A DNA stretch of 64,000 nucleotides from Salirhabdus salicampi (GCF_024259515.1 NZ_JANBWE010000002.1:372001-436000); one strand, 5' to 3'. Positions 37,637 through 48,037 are shown, numbered from the stretch's first letter. Numbers and translations are program-made. The notes: generated by a model from the sequence alone, not told the origin.

Positions 37637-38914
37637 TCCGTCCTCATAAATATCAATACCCGCTTCATTTAACATCCATTCAATATGAACCCCATATCCA
37701 GAAGTTGGGTCGTTCACAAATACGTGTGTGACTGCTCCCACAAGCTTATCATCTTGAATAATTGGGCTACCACTCATTCCTTGAACGATCCCACCGGTCT
37801 TTTCTAATAATTTTTTATCGGTAATTTTGACAATGAGCCCTTTAGTTGCAGGGTGTTTTTGAGGTACAGAACTTACAATCTCTACATCAAATTCCTCTAC
37901 TTTTTCCCCTTCCACAACTGTTAAAATTTTTGCAGGTCCCTCTTTCACTTGATGAGACAGTGCAATTGGCATCGGTTTATCAGATATATTGTTTTTAATA
38001 TCATGATTTAGTTTCCCAAAAATGCCAAATGGACTGTTTTTTGTGATATCCCCAATGGAATCATCTTTAATGGAGAATTCGGCATTCTTCTCCCCAGGAG
38101 TACCATTTGATCCTTTGTCAATTGACGTAATGTTAGATCGAACGATTTTCCCGTTATAAATTTCAATAGGCTTTCTCGTATCCATATCGGCAATGACATG
38201 ACCTAGCGCCCCATATTTTTTAGATTTCGGATCATAAAATGTCATCGTTCCGATACCAGCAGCTGAATCACGGATATATAGCCCAATTTGGTATTTTTTC
38301 TCTTCTACGTCGTAAATCGGTGTTAATGTTCTTGTAAATGTTTTATCGTTCCGTTTTACTTTTAATTTTAATGCCTTATTACTATCATCTAAATCTTTCA
38401 TGAAGGAAGAGACTTGTTCCATTTCCTTTATTTCCTCACCATTAATTTCAAGAATAATGTCCCCAACTTTTATACCCGCTTCTTCTCCAGGAGATTTCTT
38501 CCCTTCCTCTGTTTGGACAAGATGGTGTCCGACTACTAATACGCCTAACGTGTGTAAGCGTACACCAATGGATTGTCCACCTGGAATCACTTTAAAATCT
38601 TTTAATACGTTTACATTTACTTTCTTAATCGGTAAACCTGCCATTTCGTAAAACAGTTGATCTTGTCCTGCTTCTCTCGGTTTAATTTGATTTGAAAAGG
38701 CTTCAATGGACTTTTCCCCATCACGTTTTACCTTAGGTTTACTGTTGGCGAAAGTAGGCACAGAGTAAGCGGACTCTTTCTCAAAAAGAGTTATTTCATT
38801 AGGAATGGATATATATTTTTGAACTGAAGTGAGAAATGGAATTGACAGGAATGAAACAAGGAGGATCAAGCCGACAGTGATTCGGATCAGATCTCTTGGT
38901 TTCAAAGGTTTCAC
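37622..38914 (-). CDS. spoIVB: SpoIVB serine peptidase (S55)
   Basis: A 430-residue secreted/membrane-anchored sporulation protease that is made in the forespore and cleaves SpoIVFA to trigger pro-sigma-K processing. An N-terminal membrane anchor (about 10-28) precedes a PDZ domain (about 115-205, [16 protein letters not shown]). The S55 domain has the catalytic His in [10 protein letters not shown] (about residue 239) and catalytic Ser381 in GMSGSP. Start is GTG at 38914; spacing to GAGGAGA is short and a TTG 3 codons later is possible. recN lies upstream, spo0A downstream, as in B. subtilis. Confidence 0.95.
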   Translation of the reverse strand: MKPLKPRDLIRITVGLILLVSFLSIPFLTSVQKYISIPNEITLFEKESAYSVPTFANSKPKVKRDGEKSIEAFSNQIKPREAGQDQLFYEMAGLPIKKVNVNVLKDFKVIPGGQSIGVRLHTLGVLVVGHHLVQTEEGKKSPGEEAGIKVGDIILEINGEEIKEMEQVSSFMKDLDDSNKALKLKVKRNDKTFTRTLTPIYDVEEKKYQIGLYIRDSAAGIGTMTFYDPKSKKYGALGHVIADMDTRKPIEIYNGKIVRSNITSIDKGSNGTPGEKNAEFSIKDDSIGDITKNSPFGIFGKLNHDIKNNISDKPMPIALSHQVKEGPAKILTVVEGEKVEEFDVEIVSSVPQKHPATKGLIVKITDKKLLEKTGGIVQGMSGSPIIQDDKLVGAVTHVFVNDPTSGYGVHIEWMLNEAGIDIYEDGQKAS

Positions 38915-39030
38915 TCTCCTCGCTTCTAACCCATACCAAAATATTTAATTGCTGTATTCATAATTTGGCCTTATGCAATCTCTTTTAAACGCAGTAAAGA
39001 ACAGAAAAAAAACATACTTTTTCCATACAC

Positions 39031-39058
39031 TAAAAAAACTGCCACTTTGGCAGTTTTC
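39031..39058 (-). terminator. Terminator of recN
   Basis: Minus-strand 10-base-pair perfect stem (AAAACTGCCA with its complement), 3-base loop, TTTTTTTA tail. Confidence 0.88.
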
Positions 39059-39059
39059 T

Positions 39060-40784
39060 TTATGATACTTTATGCTTTTGAGCTAAATTTATAAGTTCTT
39101 TTGCATGATCCTTTGTTGTTTCTGTTAACTCAGCACCAGTAATCATCCGGCTAATTTCTTCAACCTTTGCATCTTCCGTTAATTCAGATACTGTTGTTAC
39201 AGTGCGATCGTGAGTAGTTGTTTTTTCAATCAACAAATGTGTATCCGCCATAGCCGCTACTTGTGGCAAATGAGAAATACAAAGTACTTGCGATCCTTCA
39301 GATACGACATAAATTTTTTCAGCAATGGCTTGAGCGACTCTCCCACTGACACCTGTATCCACTTCATCAAAAATCACGCTAGTAATACCTTGATGTCGTG
39401 CAAAAATATTTTTAATCGCTAACATGAAACGGGATAATTCTCCACCAGAGGCAATTTTCCCAATTCCCTTTAACGGTTCGCCTGGGTTTGGACTAATTAA
39501 AAATTCAATATAATCGAAGCCGTCCTCCGTTAATTTTACTCGTTCCCCATCTCTTTCAGGGTCCAGTGGCTGCCCTGGCTGTGTCATAAAAGAAACAGCA
39601 AAATCGGCTTTTTCTAAATACAAATCTTTCAACTCTGTTTTTATGGCGCTTCGTAAAGTTTCGGCTGCCAATTTTCGCACTTCATGCAGTTGTTCTGCCT
39701 TCTGCAAAATGTCTTTCGACATTTCTTTCAGCTGTTTTTCCAACTGTGCTAAATGTACGTCTTTATTTTCGAGCTGTTCAATTTCCTCTTCAACTTCTTC
39801 ATAATATTGTAATATTTGTTCAACACTATGCCCATACTTCCGCTTCAAATGATTAATTTCGTTTAGCCGTGCTTCAATTTCATTTAATCGTTCTGGGTCA
39901 AACTCCATCTCATCCAACTGGTTTCGTAATTCAAAGGCCATTTCTTCAATTAAATAATAATGATTGGATAATTCCTCTGACCGACTTTCCAATCGTTGGT
40001 CGAACTCGGAAACATTTTGAAGAGAGGTTAACGCTTGAGAAAGCCATTCTAACCCTTTTTGTTCACCATAAAGGGATTCATATGCATCACTTACGCTTTG
40101 ATAAATCTTTTCATAATTCATCAATTGATGGCGTTCCTCATCTAACTCTGTATCTTCATTTGGTTGTAGATTGGCCTGTTGTAATTCATTGTGCTGAAAT
40201 TTTAATAAATCTAATCGGTGGGCAACTTCCTGCTCATTTTCACTTAATTCAATATAACGCTTTCGTAAGCGCTTGTATTCAGTGAACATTTCACGATACT
40301 CCCGCTTTAAATCTTTAAGTTGATGAGAGGCATAGTGGTCTAATAATGATAAGTGTAAATCCGTATCCATTAAGGATTGTGTTTCGTGCTGACTATGTAT
40401 GTCAATAAGTAACTGTCCAATTTCCTTAAGGATGGCTAGTGTTACTAATTTTCCATTAATACGGCATATGCTTTTTCCTGCTGATGTAATTGTACGATGT
40501 AAGATAACTGTATCTTCTCCGTCTAAATCAATCCCAAATTCGATTGCCTTATCTACTACGACACGGTTTCTTTCCAAAAAGAACAATCCTTCAATTTCTG
40601 CTTTTTCAGACCCGTGACGTACAAAATCAACAGATCCCCTTCCACCAGTAAGCAGTTGAATAGCATCTATAATGATTGATTTCCCAGCACCAGTCTCTCC
40701 TGTAAGTACAGTAAGGCCGTCTTTAAATTCAATTTTTATGTTGTCAATGATTGCGAAATTCTTAATGGATAATTCAGCTAACAC
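39060..40784 (-). CDS. recN: DNA repair protein RecN
   Basis: A 574-residue SMC-like ATPase that acts early in double-strand-break repair. Walker A is GETGAGKS near 30; a long coiled coil fills about 150-370; the ABC signature ASGGELSRFMLA and Walker B VIFDEVDTGVSG are near 430-470. The GTG at 40784 (GAGGTGGGG 4 bases upstream) gives MLAELSIKNFAIID, the standard RecN start. The next gene upstream, argR, ends 16 bases before. Confidence 0.95.
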   Translation of the reverse strand: MLAELSIKNFAIIDNIKIEFKDGLTVLTGETGAGKSIIIDAIQLLTGGRGSVDFVRHGSEKAEIEGLFFLERNRVVVDKAIEFGIDLDGEDTVILHRTITSAGKSICRINGKLVTLAILKEIGQLLIDIHSQHETQSLMDTDLHLSLLDHYASHQLKDLKREYREMFTEYKRLRKRYIELSENEQEVAHRLDLLKFQHNELQQANLQPNEDTELDEERHQLMNYEKIYQSVSDAYESLYGEQKGLEWLSQALTSLQNVSEFDQRLESRSEELSNHYYLIEEMAFELRNQLDEMEFDPERLNEIEARLNEINHLKRKYGHSVEQILQYYEEVEEEIEQLENKDVHLAQLEKQLKEMSKDILQKAEQLHEVRKLAAETLRSAIKTELKDLYLEKADFAVSFMTQPGQPLDPERDGERVKLTEDGFDYIEFLISPNPGEPLKGIGKIASGGELSRFMLAIKNIFARHQGITSVIFDEVDTGVSGRVAQAIAEKIYVVSEGSQVLCISHLPQVAAMADTHLLIEKTTTHDRTVTTVSELTEDAKVEEISRMITGAELTETTKDHAKELINLAQKHKVS

Positions 40785-40800
40785 GTCGCCCCACCTCAAT

Positions 40801-41250
40801 TTATAACATTTCTAAAAATTGATCTCGAATTGTTAATGTATCTTCCTCAGATCTACAAATAATTAAACACGTATCGTCACCACAAATTGTTCCCATAATT
40901 TCATTCCAGTCTAAATTATCAATTAGAACTCCTACAGCTTGGGCATTTCCAGGTAGTGTTTTTAAGATAATAAAGTGGCTGGCCGTATCAATTTTAATGA
41001 ACGAATCAATGAGAAGGCGTTTCAACTTATTTAACGGATTAAATCGTTGATCTGCCGGTAGGCTATATTTATAACGTCCATTCGCCATTGGTACTTTCAC
41101 TAAATGAAGTTCCTTTATATCACGTGACACAGTAGCTTGTGTAACGTTATAGCCTAAATTTTTCAGGCGGTCGACTAGCTCGTCCTGTGTTTCAATTTCA
41201 TTTTCGGCAATGAGTTCCCGAATTTTTATATGTCTTTGCCCTTTATTCAT
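40801..41250 (-). CDS. argR: Arginine repressor ArgR/AhrC
   Basis: A 149-residue arginine-dependent regulator. The N-terminal winged helix shows [26 protein letters not shown] (two adjoining motifs near 21-46). The C-terminal hexamerisation and arginine-binding domain has [17 protein letters not shown] with the conserved Asp pair. The start at 41250 has AGAGGG 6 bases upstream; the frame extends 8 codons further. The recN-argR-yqxC order is conserved in Firmicutes. Confidence 0.93.
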   Translation of the reverse strand: MNKGQRHIKIRELIAENEIETQDELVDRLKNLGYNVTQATVSRDIKELHLVKVPMANGRYKYSLPADQRFNPLNKLKRLLIDSFIKIDTASHFIILKTLPGNAQAVGVLIDNLDWNEIMGTICGDDTCLIICRSEEDTLTIRDQFLEML

Positions 41251-41272
41251 TAGAAACCCTCTTTCTTTCCCC

Positions 41273-41309
41273 ATTTTAAAAGAGACTACACATAGCCGCC
41301 GTAGTCTCT
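41273..41309 (-). terminator. Hairpin after yqxC
   Basis: Minus-strand 9-base-pair perfect stem (41301-41309 with 41281-41289), 11-base loop, and a short TTTTAAAA tail. It lies between yqxC and argR and is probably a weak terminator or attenuator. Confidence 0.6.
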
Positions 41310-41316
41310 CTAGATG

Positions 41317-42147
41317 TTAACTTCGCTTCTTTTGCAATGTGGTATGCGCTTCGGCTACAGTATCATGAATATTCACGTCTGGTGATAATTCCCCTTTAGT
41401 TTTATTATTCCATTTTAAGTGTAATAAAAACTCGATATTGCCATCTCCACCAGTGATTGGGGAATAGGTTATATGCTCTATATCATATCCTTCTTCAATC
41501 GAAAAAGTCACAATATCCTCTAACACCTGTTCATGAATTTTGGCTTCTCGCACAATACCTTTTTTTCCTACTTGCTCCCGACCTGCTTCAAACTGAGGCT
41601 TCACAAGCGCAATCACATCGCTATTTGGAAGTAAGAGCTTACGTAGAACAGGGAAAATGCGTTTTAACGATATAAATGAAACATCTATCGTTGCAAAATT
41701 CGGTGTATCACCTTTTAAATCTTCCGGTGTTACGTAACGAAAGTTTGTTTTCTCCATTACGATAACCCGATCATCACTTCTTAATTTCCAATCCAACTGA
41801 TTTGTCCCAACATCAATTGCGTAGCTTAATTTCGCACCGTTTTGCAAGGCGCAATCTGTAAAACCACCCGTTGATGAGCCAATATCTAACATAACTTTGC
41901 CTTCCACGGAAATTTGAAATGACTGTAATGCCTTTTCTAATTTCAATCCGCCTCGACTGACATAAGGCATTACTTTTCCTTTAATTTCAATTGAGATGTC
42001 AGGTTCCACTTTTTCTCCAGGCTTGTCTAACCGCACTTGGTCTGAATAAACCATGCCCGCCATAATTGTCCTTTTTGCTTTTTCCCTCGTTTCACAAAAT
42101 CCCTTTTCAACGAGTAAAATGTCTAATCTCACTTTTTTTTTCTTCAT
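41317..42147 (-). CDS. yqxC: TlyA-family rRNA 2'-O-methyltransferase YqxC
   Basis: A 276-residue protein. The N-terminal S4 RNA-binding domain (about 4-65, KVRLDILLVEKGFCETREKA) is followed by a FtsJ-like SAM methyltransferase domain with LDIGSSTGGFTDCAL (SAM site near 88) and ATIDVSFISL. Members methylate ribosomal RNA in Mycobacterium; the Bacillus substrate is less certain. ATG at 42147, 5 bases after the dxs stop, is preferred. Lies in the dxs operon. Confidence 0.88.
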   Translation of the reverse strand: MKKKKVRLDILLVEKGFCETREKAKRTIMAGMVYSDQVRLDKPGEKVEPDISIEIKGKVMPYVSRGGLKLEKALQSFQISVEGKVMLDIGSSTGGFTDCALQNGAKLSYAIDVGTNQLDWKLRSDDRVIVMEKTNFRYVTPEDLKGDTPNFATIDVSFISLKRIFPVLRKLLLPNSDVIALVKPQFEAGREQVGKKGIVREAKIHEQVLEDIVTFSIEEGYDIEHITYSPITGGDGNIEFLLHLKWNNKTKGELSPDVNIHDTVAEAHTTLQKKRS

Positions 42148-42152
42148 ATATG

Positions 42153-44048
42153 TCAAGCCCTTTGTTGTTTTCTCGGTATTAGTGCTTTTATTTTACGTAC
42201 AACGTGTTCGGTCGTTAAATCAATTTCCGCCCAAAGTTCGTTAACACTTCCATGTTCAATAAAACGGTCTGGAATTCCGATACGGTCAACATTTTGTGTG
42301 AAACGGAAACCCTTTTTTTGAATATGTTCTAAGACAGCACTGCCAAATCCACCTTGTAACACATGCTCTTCTATCGTTAGTATAGGCAAATTGTCACTCA
42401 GGATTTGTGCCATCATCTTCTCATCAAGGGGTTTTATGAAGCGAGCATTGACTACACGAACAGAAATGTCTTGTTCGGCTAATATTTCACGCGCTTCTAA
42501 CGCCAAGTCAATCGTAGTTCCAAAAGTTAATATGACGGCTTCATTACCTTCTTTTAAAACTTCCCAACTTCCAACGGGAATAGTTTGTAAATGTTCATCC
42601 ATTTTCATACCACTTGCATTACCCCTTGGGTAACGTATTGCAATCGGGCCTTCATCATAATCTATTGCGGTTTGCACCATATGTTGACATTCATTTTCAT
42701 CTTTAGGCATCATTAATACCATATTCGGAACATGTCGTAGAAACGCAATGTCAAACACACCTTGGTGGGTCTCACCGTCAGCCCCTACAAGCCCTGCCCG
42801 ATCAATACCAAATATAACATTTAAATTTTGTCTACATACGTCGTGAACCACTTGGTCATAACCCCGTTGTAAAAACGTGGAGTAAATGGATAAAAATGGT
42901 TTCATCCCTTGCGTAGCTATTCCTGCTGCCATTGTTGTAGCATGTTGTTCGGCAATTCCAACATCAAATAGACGATCAGGGAATTCCTTTTTAAAATCTT
43001 CTAACTTTGACCCAACTGTCATAGCTGGAGTAATCGCGACAACTCGCTCATCTTCACGGGCAATTTTACTTAACGTACCACTAACAACTTTACTCCATGC
43101 CGGACCTTTCGCACTCTTCTTTACCGATTGACCCGATTCAATCTTGTATGGGCCAACACCGTGCCAATCCCCAATTTTATCTGTTTCGGCCGGGTGATAG
43201 CCTTTTCCCTTTTTCGTAATGACATGGACAATCACTGGGCCTTTTGTCTTTTTGGCATAGCGTAAATGGCCAATTAAACTTTCTATATTATGACCATCTA
43301 CAGGACCAAAGTAGGTAAAGCCTAGTTCTTCAAAAAACATACCTGGCACTACAAAGTATTTCATGCCATCTTTAATCCGTTCGGCTGCATTAGCTAAACG
43401 TCCACCTACAGCTGGAATTTTTTTCAGCAACAGTTCCGTTTCATCTTTCACCCGATTATATTTATGGGCACTTCGTACACGACTTAACATGTTATGAAGG
43501 GCACCAACATTTGGGGCAATAGACATTTCATTGTCATTTAATATAACCGTTACATCTTTTTGTTCATGCCCAATATGATTTAACGCTTCAAGTGCCATTC
43601 CACCTGTAAGGGCTCCGTCACCAATTACCGGAACAACAGCATGGTCTTCTTTCTTCATATCCCGGGCAATAGCCATCCCCATTGCAGCCGATAAAGAAGT
43701 GGAACTATGTCCTGTTTCCCAATGATCGTGTTCACTTTCGTTCCGCTTTGGAAAACCACTTAATCCTTTGTATTGTTTTAACGTATCAAATTGGTTAGCT
43801 CTCCCGGTTAAAATCTTATGGACATAAGATTGATGACCAACATCCCATATGAATTTATCCTTAGGACTATCATAAACCTTATGGAGTGCCAATGTTAATT
43901 CAACTACGCCTAAGTTAGGCCCTAAATGCCCTCCTGTCTTTGCCAAATTCGTAATTAAAAATTCGCGAATGTCGTGGGCAAGCCGATTTAATTCTTCGAT
44001 TTCCATCTTTTTTAAAAATTTAGGATCTTGAATGGATTTTAGATCCAT
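42153..44048 (-). CDS. dxs: 1-Deoxy-D-xylulose-5-phosphate synthase
   Basis: A 631-residue thiamine-diphosphate enzyme that joins pyruvate and glyceraldehyde 3-phosphate to start the MEP isoprenoid pathway. Seen: [20 protein letters not shown] (near 36-55), [15 protein letters not shown] (TPP site near 150), [15 protein letters not shown] near 424 and VGIAEQHA near 368. It follows oapA by 10 bases and precedes yqxC, so ispA, OLE RNA, oapA and dxs may share transcription. Confidence 0.96.
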   Translation of the reverse strand: MDLKSIQDPKFLKKMEIEELNRLAHDIREFLITNLAKTGGHLGPNLGVVELTLALHKVYDSPKDKFIWDVGHQSYVHKILTGRANQFDTLKQYKGLSGFPKRNESEHDHWETGHSSTSLSAAMGMAIARDMKKEDHAVVPVIGDGALTGGMALEALNHIGHEQKDVTVILNDNEMSIAPNVGALHNMLSRVRSAHKYNRVKDETELLLKKIPAVGGRLANAAERIKDGMKYFVVPGMFFEELGFTYFGPVDGHNIESLIGHLRYAKKTKGPVIVHVITKKGKGYHPAETDKIGDWHGVGPYKIESGQSVKKSAKGPAWSKVVSGTLSKIAREDERVVAITPAMTVGSKLEDFKKEFPDRLFDVGIAEQHATTMAAGIATQGMKPFLSIYSTFLQRGYDQVVHDVCRQNLNVIFGIDRAGLVGADGETHQGVFDIAFLRHVPNMVLMMPKDENECQHMVQTAIDYDEGPIAIRYPRGNASGMKMDEHLQTIPVGSWEVLKEGNEAVILTFGTTIDLALEAREILAEQDISVRVVNARFIKPLDEKMMAQILSDNLPILTIEEHVLQGGFGSAVLEHIQKKGFRFTQNVDRIGIPDRFIEHGSVNELWAEIDLTTEHVVRKIKALIPRKQQRA

Positions 44049-44058
44049 AGTGGATCAC

Positions 44059-44667
44059 TCACCTTCGTAAGGTTTTTTTACGTTTCTGTTTTTTTATTGG
44101 AGGCAATATGGTGATATGTAAATGCTTTTCCATAAATGCAATCATTCTTCCTGCATATAAGATGATTTTTGTAGAAAAACGCATAGCCAAAAATTTTCCA
44201 AGGGCTTTCCCACCTACTGTTAATGCAGCAATGATACTTGTAAAGATGACTGAAATGGTAAATTGACTTCCCGAGCCTTCATCAAACCCTATTCCTAACG
44301 ATATTTGTAATACGACGATTGCCGCTGCTGTCCCACTGACTATTCCAGAGATATCTCCAATGACATCATTACAGAAACTTGCAAAGCGATCTGCATTACG
44401 CACGATAAGGATAGAGTGATTTGCACCTGATACTTTTTCTGCTGCCATCGCATGAAAAGGAATTTCATCGGCGGCTGTAGCTGCTATCCCTAACATATCA
44501 AAAAATACCCCAACTAATACGATGCATAAAACAATGATGATTCCGAAATACCACCCTACACCGTCAAGTAAAAAAGTAGATATAATTGAAAAAAGAGCCG
44601 CCAACACAAACGTGATAACGGCAATACCGAGACTGAACCGGATTGATTTTTTATAATGCTCTTTCAT
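44059..44667 (-). CDS. oapA: OLE-associated membrane protein OapA
   Basis: A 202-residue membrane protein with four predicted membrane segments (about 11-34, 38-60, 120-140 and 147-170) and a strongly basic C-terminus (PPIKKQKRKKTLRR). It lies directly downstream of the large RNA described at 44740-45331 and upstream of dxs, the exact context of OapA (B. halodurans BH2780), which binds OLE RNA and holds it at the membrane. The start at 44667 has GAGGGA 8 bases upstream. The fold is distantly like CNNM/CorB transporters. Assignment depends mainly on context and topology. Confidence 0.85.
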   Translation of the reverse strand: MKEHYKKSIRFSLGIAVITFVLAALFSIISTFLLDGVGWYFGIIIVLCIVLVGVFFDMLGIAATAADEIPFHAMAAEKVSGANHSILIVRNADRFASFCNDVIGDISGIVSGTAAAIVVLQISLGIGFDEGSGSQFTISVIFTSIIAALTVGGKALGKFLAMRFSTKIILYAGRMIAFMEKHLHITILPPIKKQKRKKTLRR

Positions 44668-44739
44668 GTATTTTGTCCCTCGATAATATATAGAATAATT
44701 GCATTTGTTTACGTTTATGTAAGGGATGGTCACTTAATG

Positions 44740-45331
44740 GGTAAAAATTGCGGCTTAGGTCCAGTAGGTTTTCCCAGATGGATACCGAGTGTTGCCACTG
44801 CGGCGGTTCCCCTTTAAATCCACCTTAGCCCCGTCACCGGAAAGCTAGACTGGATTACCACTTAGTCCGCACCATAATCCCCACCAAATGTCTGATGAAC
44901 AGTCTAGGAGATTTCCTCGACAGTCTTTGACCGTTCCCTAGCCTCTTTTGCAGTGTCAATTTCATATAGCGTATAAAGCAGAACTTCGGTGGCCTGCCGA
45001 TTGTCCTACTCTTAACTATAATCCCCTTAACACCACTCAAGGCAGGCTACGCTGCCCATAGAGTTTCCCAAACTCCATAGTAGCAGGTTCATACCCCATT
45101 CCATAGCTTGTTGACAGTTTTCAACATGCTACAGTAATGGGCCTCCGCGGAAGTAGGGTCAACGCCCACATGCCTTTGTGGATCGCCCTACGACCTTAAC
45201 TCCCAGCACCAACCCAAGGCTGGGCGCCTCAAGCCGGCACAAGGAACTTCATCGATGTGCCCTTTGGCGGATTTTTAGGCCCGCCTTCAGGAACGGAGGA
45301 CCGACTAGAATACTGCACCATCCCTATATGT
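44740..45331 (-). ncRNA. ole: OLE (ornate, large, extremophilic) RNA
   Basis: About 590 bases without a plausible gene, GC-richer than the neighbours and full of paired segments. On the minus strand these include GGCACA/TGTGCC (arms 45256-45261 and 45236-45241), a stem with arms 45066-45058 and 45078-45070, and a TGTTGA/TCAACA stem-loop near 45104-45131. It lies between ispA and oapA, upstream of dxs, which is the published genomic context of OLE RNA. OLE RNA forms a membrane ribonucleoprotein with OapA and aids growth under cold, ethanol or Mg stress. The 5' end is set from the promoter; the 3' end is approximate. Confidence 0.88.
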
Positions 45332-45337
45332 ATTAAT

Positions 45338-45366
45338 AATATAACATATGTCTTATATATCCTCAA
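45338..45366 (-). promoter_or_regulatory. Probable sigma-A promoter of the OLE RNA
   Basis: Minus strand: TTGAGG (45361-45366) and TATATT (45338-45343), 17 bases apart. It lies just downstream of the ispA stop and 7-12 bases before the inferred RNA 5' end. It would allow OLE RNA to be made separately from ispA. Confidence 0.55.
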
Positions 45367-45377
45367 TCACATTCGTA

Positions 45378-46259
45378 CTAGTGGTTACGGTTTCCAATAT
45401 ACTCAACAATATCCTTCAGGATTGTATTTTCAATGTTTGCAATCGATAATGCTTGTATTGCTTCCCTCATGTAAGCTTCTTTTTTCTGAATCGCTTCTTC
45501 CAGGCCGAGTAGCTTTGGATATGTACTTTTTTCCTTCTCTTCATCGCTACCGATTGGTTTGCCAGTTAAATTTTTATCCCCAATTACATCAAGAATGTCA
45601 TCTTGTATTTGGAATAGTAATCCTAAACATTTACCATATCGATCCACCGCTTCGATTTGAGGTGGAGTAGCACCAGCTAGATAAGCACCAGTCTTAATTG
45701 CAAAACGAATGAGTTCACCGGTTTTTAATTTATGTATTGTTTCTAGCTCTTCTATTGTTAACTTTTGCTTTTCCGCTTGTAAATCAAGCATTTGGCCCGC
45801 AACCATTCCTTCTGGACCGGCTGCCTTGGATAGTTCACCCATTACATACACTTTTTCCTCTGCAATGAGATGACTTGAAGAGCTAATCACTTGAAAAGCA
45901 GCTGTCAGTAAGCCATCCCCTGCTAAGACCGCTGTCGCTTCATCAAACTGTTTATGATTTGTCAGTTTTCCCCGACGATAATCGTCGTCATCCATCGCAG
46001 GTAAATCATCATGAATTAACGAATATGTATGAATCATTTCTAGTGCAACCGCAGGATGAATTAGCTTTTGCGTGTCATCCTTTTGAAAAGCTTCGAACGT
46101 AGCGACCATCAAAATAGGCCGTACCCGTTTTCCACCCGCATCAATGGAGTAGGCCATCGATTGTTTTAATCGCTCAGGAATTTGCAATTGTTGAACTGCT
46201 TTCGTTAGTTCGTCATTAATCCACTTTTGCTTGTCACGGATATAACTAGATAGGATCAT
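45378..46259 (-). CDS. ispA: Farnesyl diphosphate synthase
   Basis: A 293-residue trans-prenyltransferase that builds C15 farnesyl diphosphate from IPP and DMAPP. The two Asp-rich motifs are [16 protein letters not shown] (near 83-98) and [12 protein letters not shown] (near 220-231); GGKRVRP (near 43) binds IPP. Its ATG overlaps the xseB stop by four bases (ATGA), so translation is coupled. OLE RNA follows. Confidence 0.95.
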   Translation of the reverse strand: MILSSYIRDKQKWINDELTKAVQQLQIPERLKQSMAYSIDAGGKRVRPILMVATFEAFQKDDTQKLIHPAVALEMIHTYSLIHDDLPAMDDDDYRRGKLTNHKQFDEATAVLAGDGLLTAAFQVISSSSHLIAEEKVYVMGELSKAAGPEGMVAGQMLDLQAEKQKLTIEELETIHKLKTGELIRFAIKTGAYLAGATPPQIEAVDRYGKCLGLLFQIQDDILDVIGDKNLTGKPIGSDEEKEKSTYPKLLGLEEAIQKKEAYMREAIQALSIANIENTILKDIVEYIGNRNH

Positions 46260-46501
46260 GCTTCTTCTTCCTTTTCAACTGAAAAAGGCTTTAACTCTCC
46301 ATGATCATTCAAAACTTGCTCCATTTGTTTTTCCACTTTGGATAACTTATCATTACAATATTTTGATAACTTCATTCCTTCTTGATAATAATCAATCGCT
46401 TTTTCTAAAGGAACATCGCTTTCCTCTAATTTTTCAACGATTTGCTCTAACTTTTCAATCGCTTCTTCAAAAGAAATGTTTTCTTGCTTAACCTCACTCA
46501 T
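46256..46501 (-). CDS. xseB: Exodeoxyribonuclease VII small subunit
   Basis: An 81-residue, largely helical protein with [18 protein letters not shown] and [19 protein letters not shown], the classical XseB heptads. Several XseB chains bind XseA to form exonuclease VII. It overlaps xseA by 8 bases and ispA by 4. Confidence 0.94.
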   Translation of the reverse strand: MSEVKQENISFEEAIEKLEQIVEKLEESDVPLEKAIDYYQEGMKLSKYCNDKLSKVEKQMEQVLNDHGELKPFSVEKEEEA

Positions 46502-47846
46502 TCTTATTTTCCTCCTTCAATCCCCATACTTGGCAATCTAAAACACCATCATGCAACTTAATATTTAATTGGTCACCAGGTTCAATTTTCTTCACCGTTT
46601 TTACTACTTGACCTGTTGAATCATAGGGAACCGCATACCCTCTTTTAATGATATTTAATGGATTGAGTAGCGAAAGACGGTCCAACCGATTTTGAAATTC
46701 CTGCCGTTTTTGTTGTAAATGGCTTTCCATCTCCCGTTTGTATCGTGTATTAAGCCAGTTTATTGAAGCTTTTAATTCTTCAATTTTCCGTTTAGGGTGT
46801 TGCTGTTGTATACGTGTTGTTAAAAATGACTGTTTTTCCTGTTTTCGAACGATAACTTGCTTCCACGATTTTTGTAATGTATCAAACAAACGGTCTAAAT
46901 CTAGTTCCTTTTGCCGCATTAACTGCTCAGGATACCGGAACGCATATGATTGTTGAAGGGAACTTAATCTCCGTTTCTCATTTTCGTACTGTTGATAAAC
47001 CGATCTTTCTATTCGTTTATGTGCGGTTGCTACCTTTTCTAATAATTCAACATATGAGGGTACAGCAAGCTCTGCTGCGCCGGTAGGTGTTGGTGCTCGC
47101 ATATCTGCCGCAAGTTCACTTATCGTAAAATCGGTTTCGTGTCCTACTCCACATATAATCGGGATTTTGGAGTTTGCAATGGCACGAACCACCGCTTCTT
47201 CATTGAATCCCCATAACTCTTCAATCGAACCTCCACCGCGCCCGACAATGAGGACATCAAACATGTTTACTTCGTTTGCTTTTTCAATAGCTTGAACAAT
47301 TGACGGAACCGCTTGGTCCCCTTGAACAGTTGCTGGGATGAGTGTTTTCTGAACTGTAGGAAACCGTCGGTTTAATGTAGTAAATATATCCCGAACGGCA
47401 GCGCCTGTCGGTGATGTTATCACACCAACATGCTCCGGATACTTTGGTATTGGCCTTTTCCGTTCTTCAGAAAATAAACCTTCTTTTTCTAGCTTTTCCT
47501 TCCGTTGCTCTAACGCTAAATATAGTGCACCAATGCCGTCTGGTTCCATGCTATGTATGTATAGTTGATAATGCCCATGAGGTTCGTATACGCCTATCTC
47601 ACCTCGAATAAGTACTTTCATACCGTCTTCGGGGCGAAATTTTAAGTGACGATTAAAACTTGAGAACATAACTGCTTGTACACGTGACTGTCCGTCCTTT
47701 AATGTCAAATACATATGACCTCTAGAATGATGCTTAAAATTCGATATTTCTGCTCTAAGCCATACTGTTTTTAAGTGTGGATCGGTTTCAAACTTTCTTT
47801 TAATGTATCGTGTCAAAGCTGTAACCGTTAAATATTTATCCTTCAC
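46494..47846 (-). CDS. xseA: Exodeoxyribonuclease VII large subunit
   Basis: A 450-residue nuclease subunit. The N-terminal OB-fold (about 5-100, [20 protein letters not shown]) is followed by the catalytic domain with [14 protein letters not shown] (near 205), [22 protein letters not shown] (two adjacent motifs near 238-258) and a long coiled-coil C-terminal half. The start is GTG with AAAGGGG 9 bases upstream. The usual upstream neighbour folD is absent. Confidence 0.95.
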   Translation of the reverse strand: MKDKYLTVTALTRYIKRKFETDPHLKTVWLRAEISNFKHHSRGHMYLTLKDGQSRVQAVMFSSFNRHLKFRPEDGMKVLIRGEIGVYEPHGHYQLYIHSMEPDGIGALYLALEQRKEKLEKEGLFSEERKRPIPKYPEHVGVITSPTGAAVRDIFTTLNRRFPTVQKTLIPATVQGDQAVPSIVQAIEKANEVNMFDVLIVGRGGGSIEELWGFNEEAVVRAIANSKIPIICGVGHETDFTISELAADMRAPTPTGAAELAVPSYVELLEKVATAHKRIERSVYQQYENEKRRLSSLQQSYAFRYPEQLMRQKELDLDRLFDTLQKSWKQVIVRKQEKQSFLTTRIQQQHPKRKIEELKASINWLNTRYKREMESHLQQKRQEFQNRLDRLSLLNPLNIIKRGYAVPYDSTGQVVKTVKKIEPGDQLNIKLHDGVLDCQVWGLKEENKNE

Positions 47847-47876
47847 ACTAAGATTCCCCTTTTATCTTTTCCTTAA

Positions 47877-48037
47877 CATTGATCAGCCAGGTGCCGTCTC
47901 ACAATAACACCATAACTCTTTCCATGTTAAAGGGTCAACTGATTGCCGAATGATACCGGGTTTCAACACGTCCGCGTACATATCGTCGGTCGGTTACCTC
48001 ATATTAACCATTTCGGCAATCATTGCGAAACCCCTTC
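47877..48037. other. Unexplained structured segment in place of folD (nusB-xseA gap)
   Basis: About 160 bases that carry no full gene. Two inverted repeats interleave: 47941-47950 with 48012-48021 (10 perfect pairs, GATTGCCGAA) and 47958-47964 with 48027-48033 (7 perfect pairs, GGGTTTC), an H-type pseudoknot layout. A 5-base-pair stem (47992-47996 with 48005-48009) sits inside. On the minus strand an ATG with AAGGGG upstream starts a 9-codon frame ending in TAA, and the same frame continues 36 codons to TGA (DVLKPGIIRQSVDPLTWKEL included). It may be a structured leader, a decayed gene or a repeat element. Confidence 0.5.

Noticed and set aside
44785-44825. GCCACTG motif on the plus strand suggesting a cobalamin riboswitch
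   Set aside because: It is antisense to every gene nearby and the remaining riboswitch core is absent. It is part of the OLE RNA complement.
44855-45040. 61-codon open frame on the minus strand inside the non-coding region
   Set aside because: No ribosome site and low-complexity, unfamiliar product; the segment is explained by OLE RNA structure.
47877-48037. folD pseudogene
   Set aside because: No FolD motif (such as the C-terminal PVPGGVGPMT) can be read in any frame of the gap.
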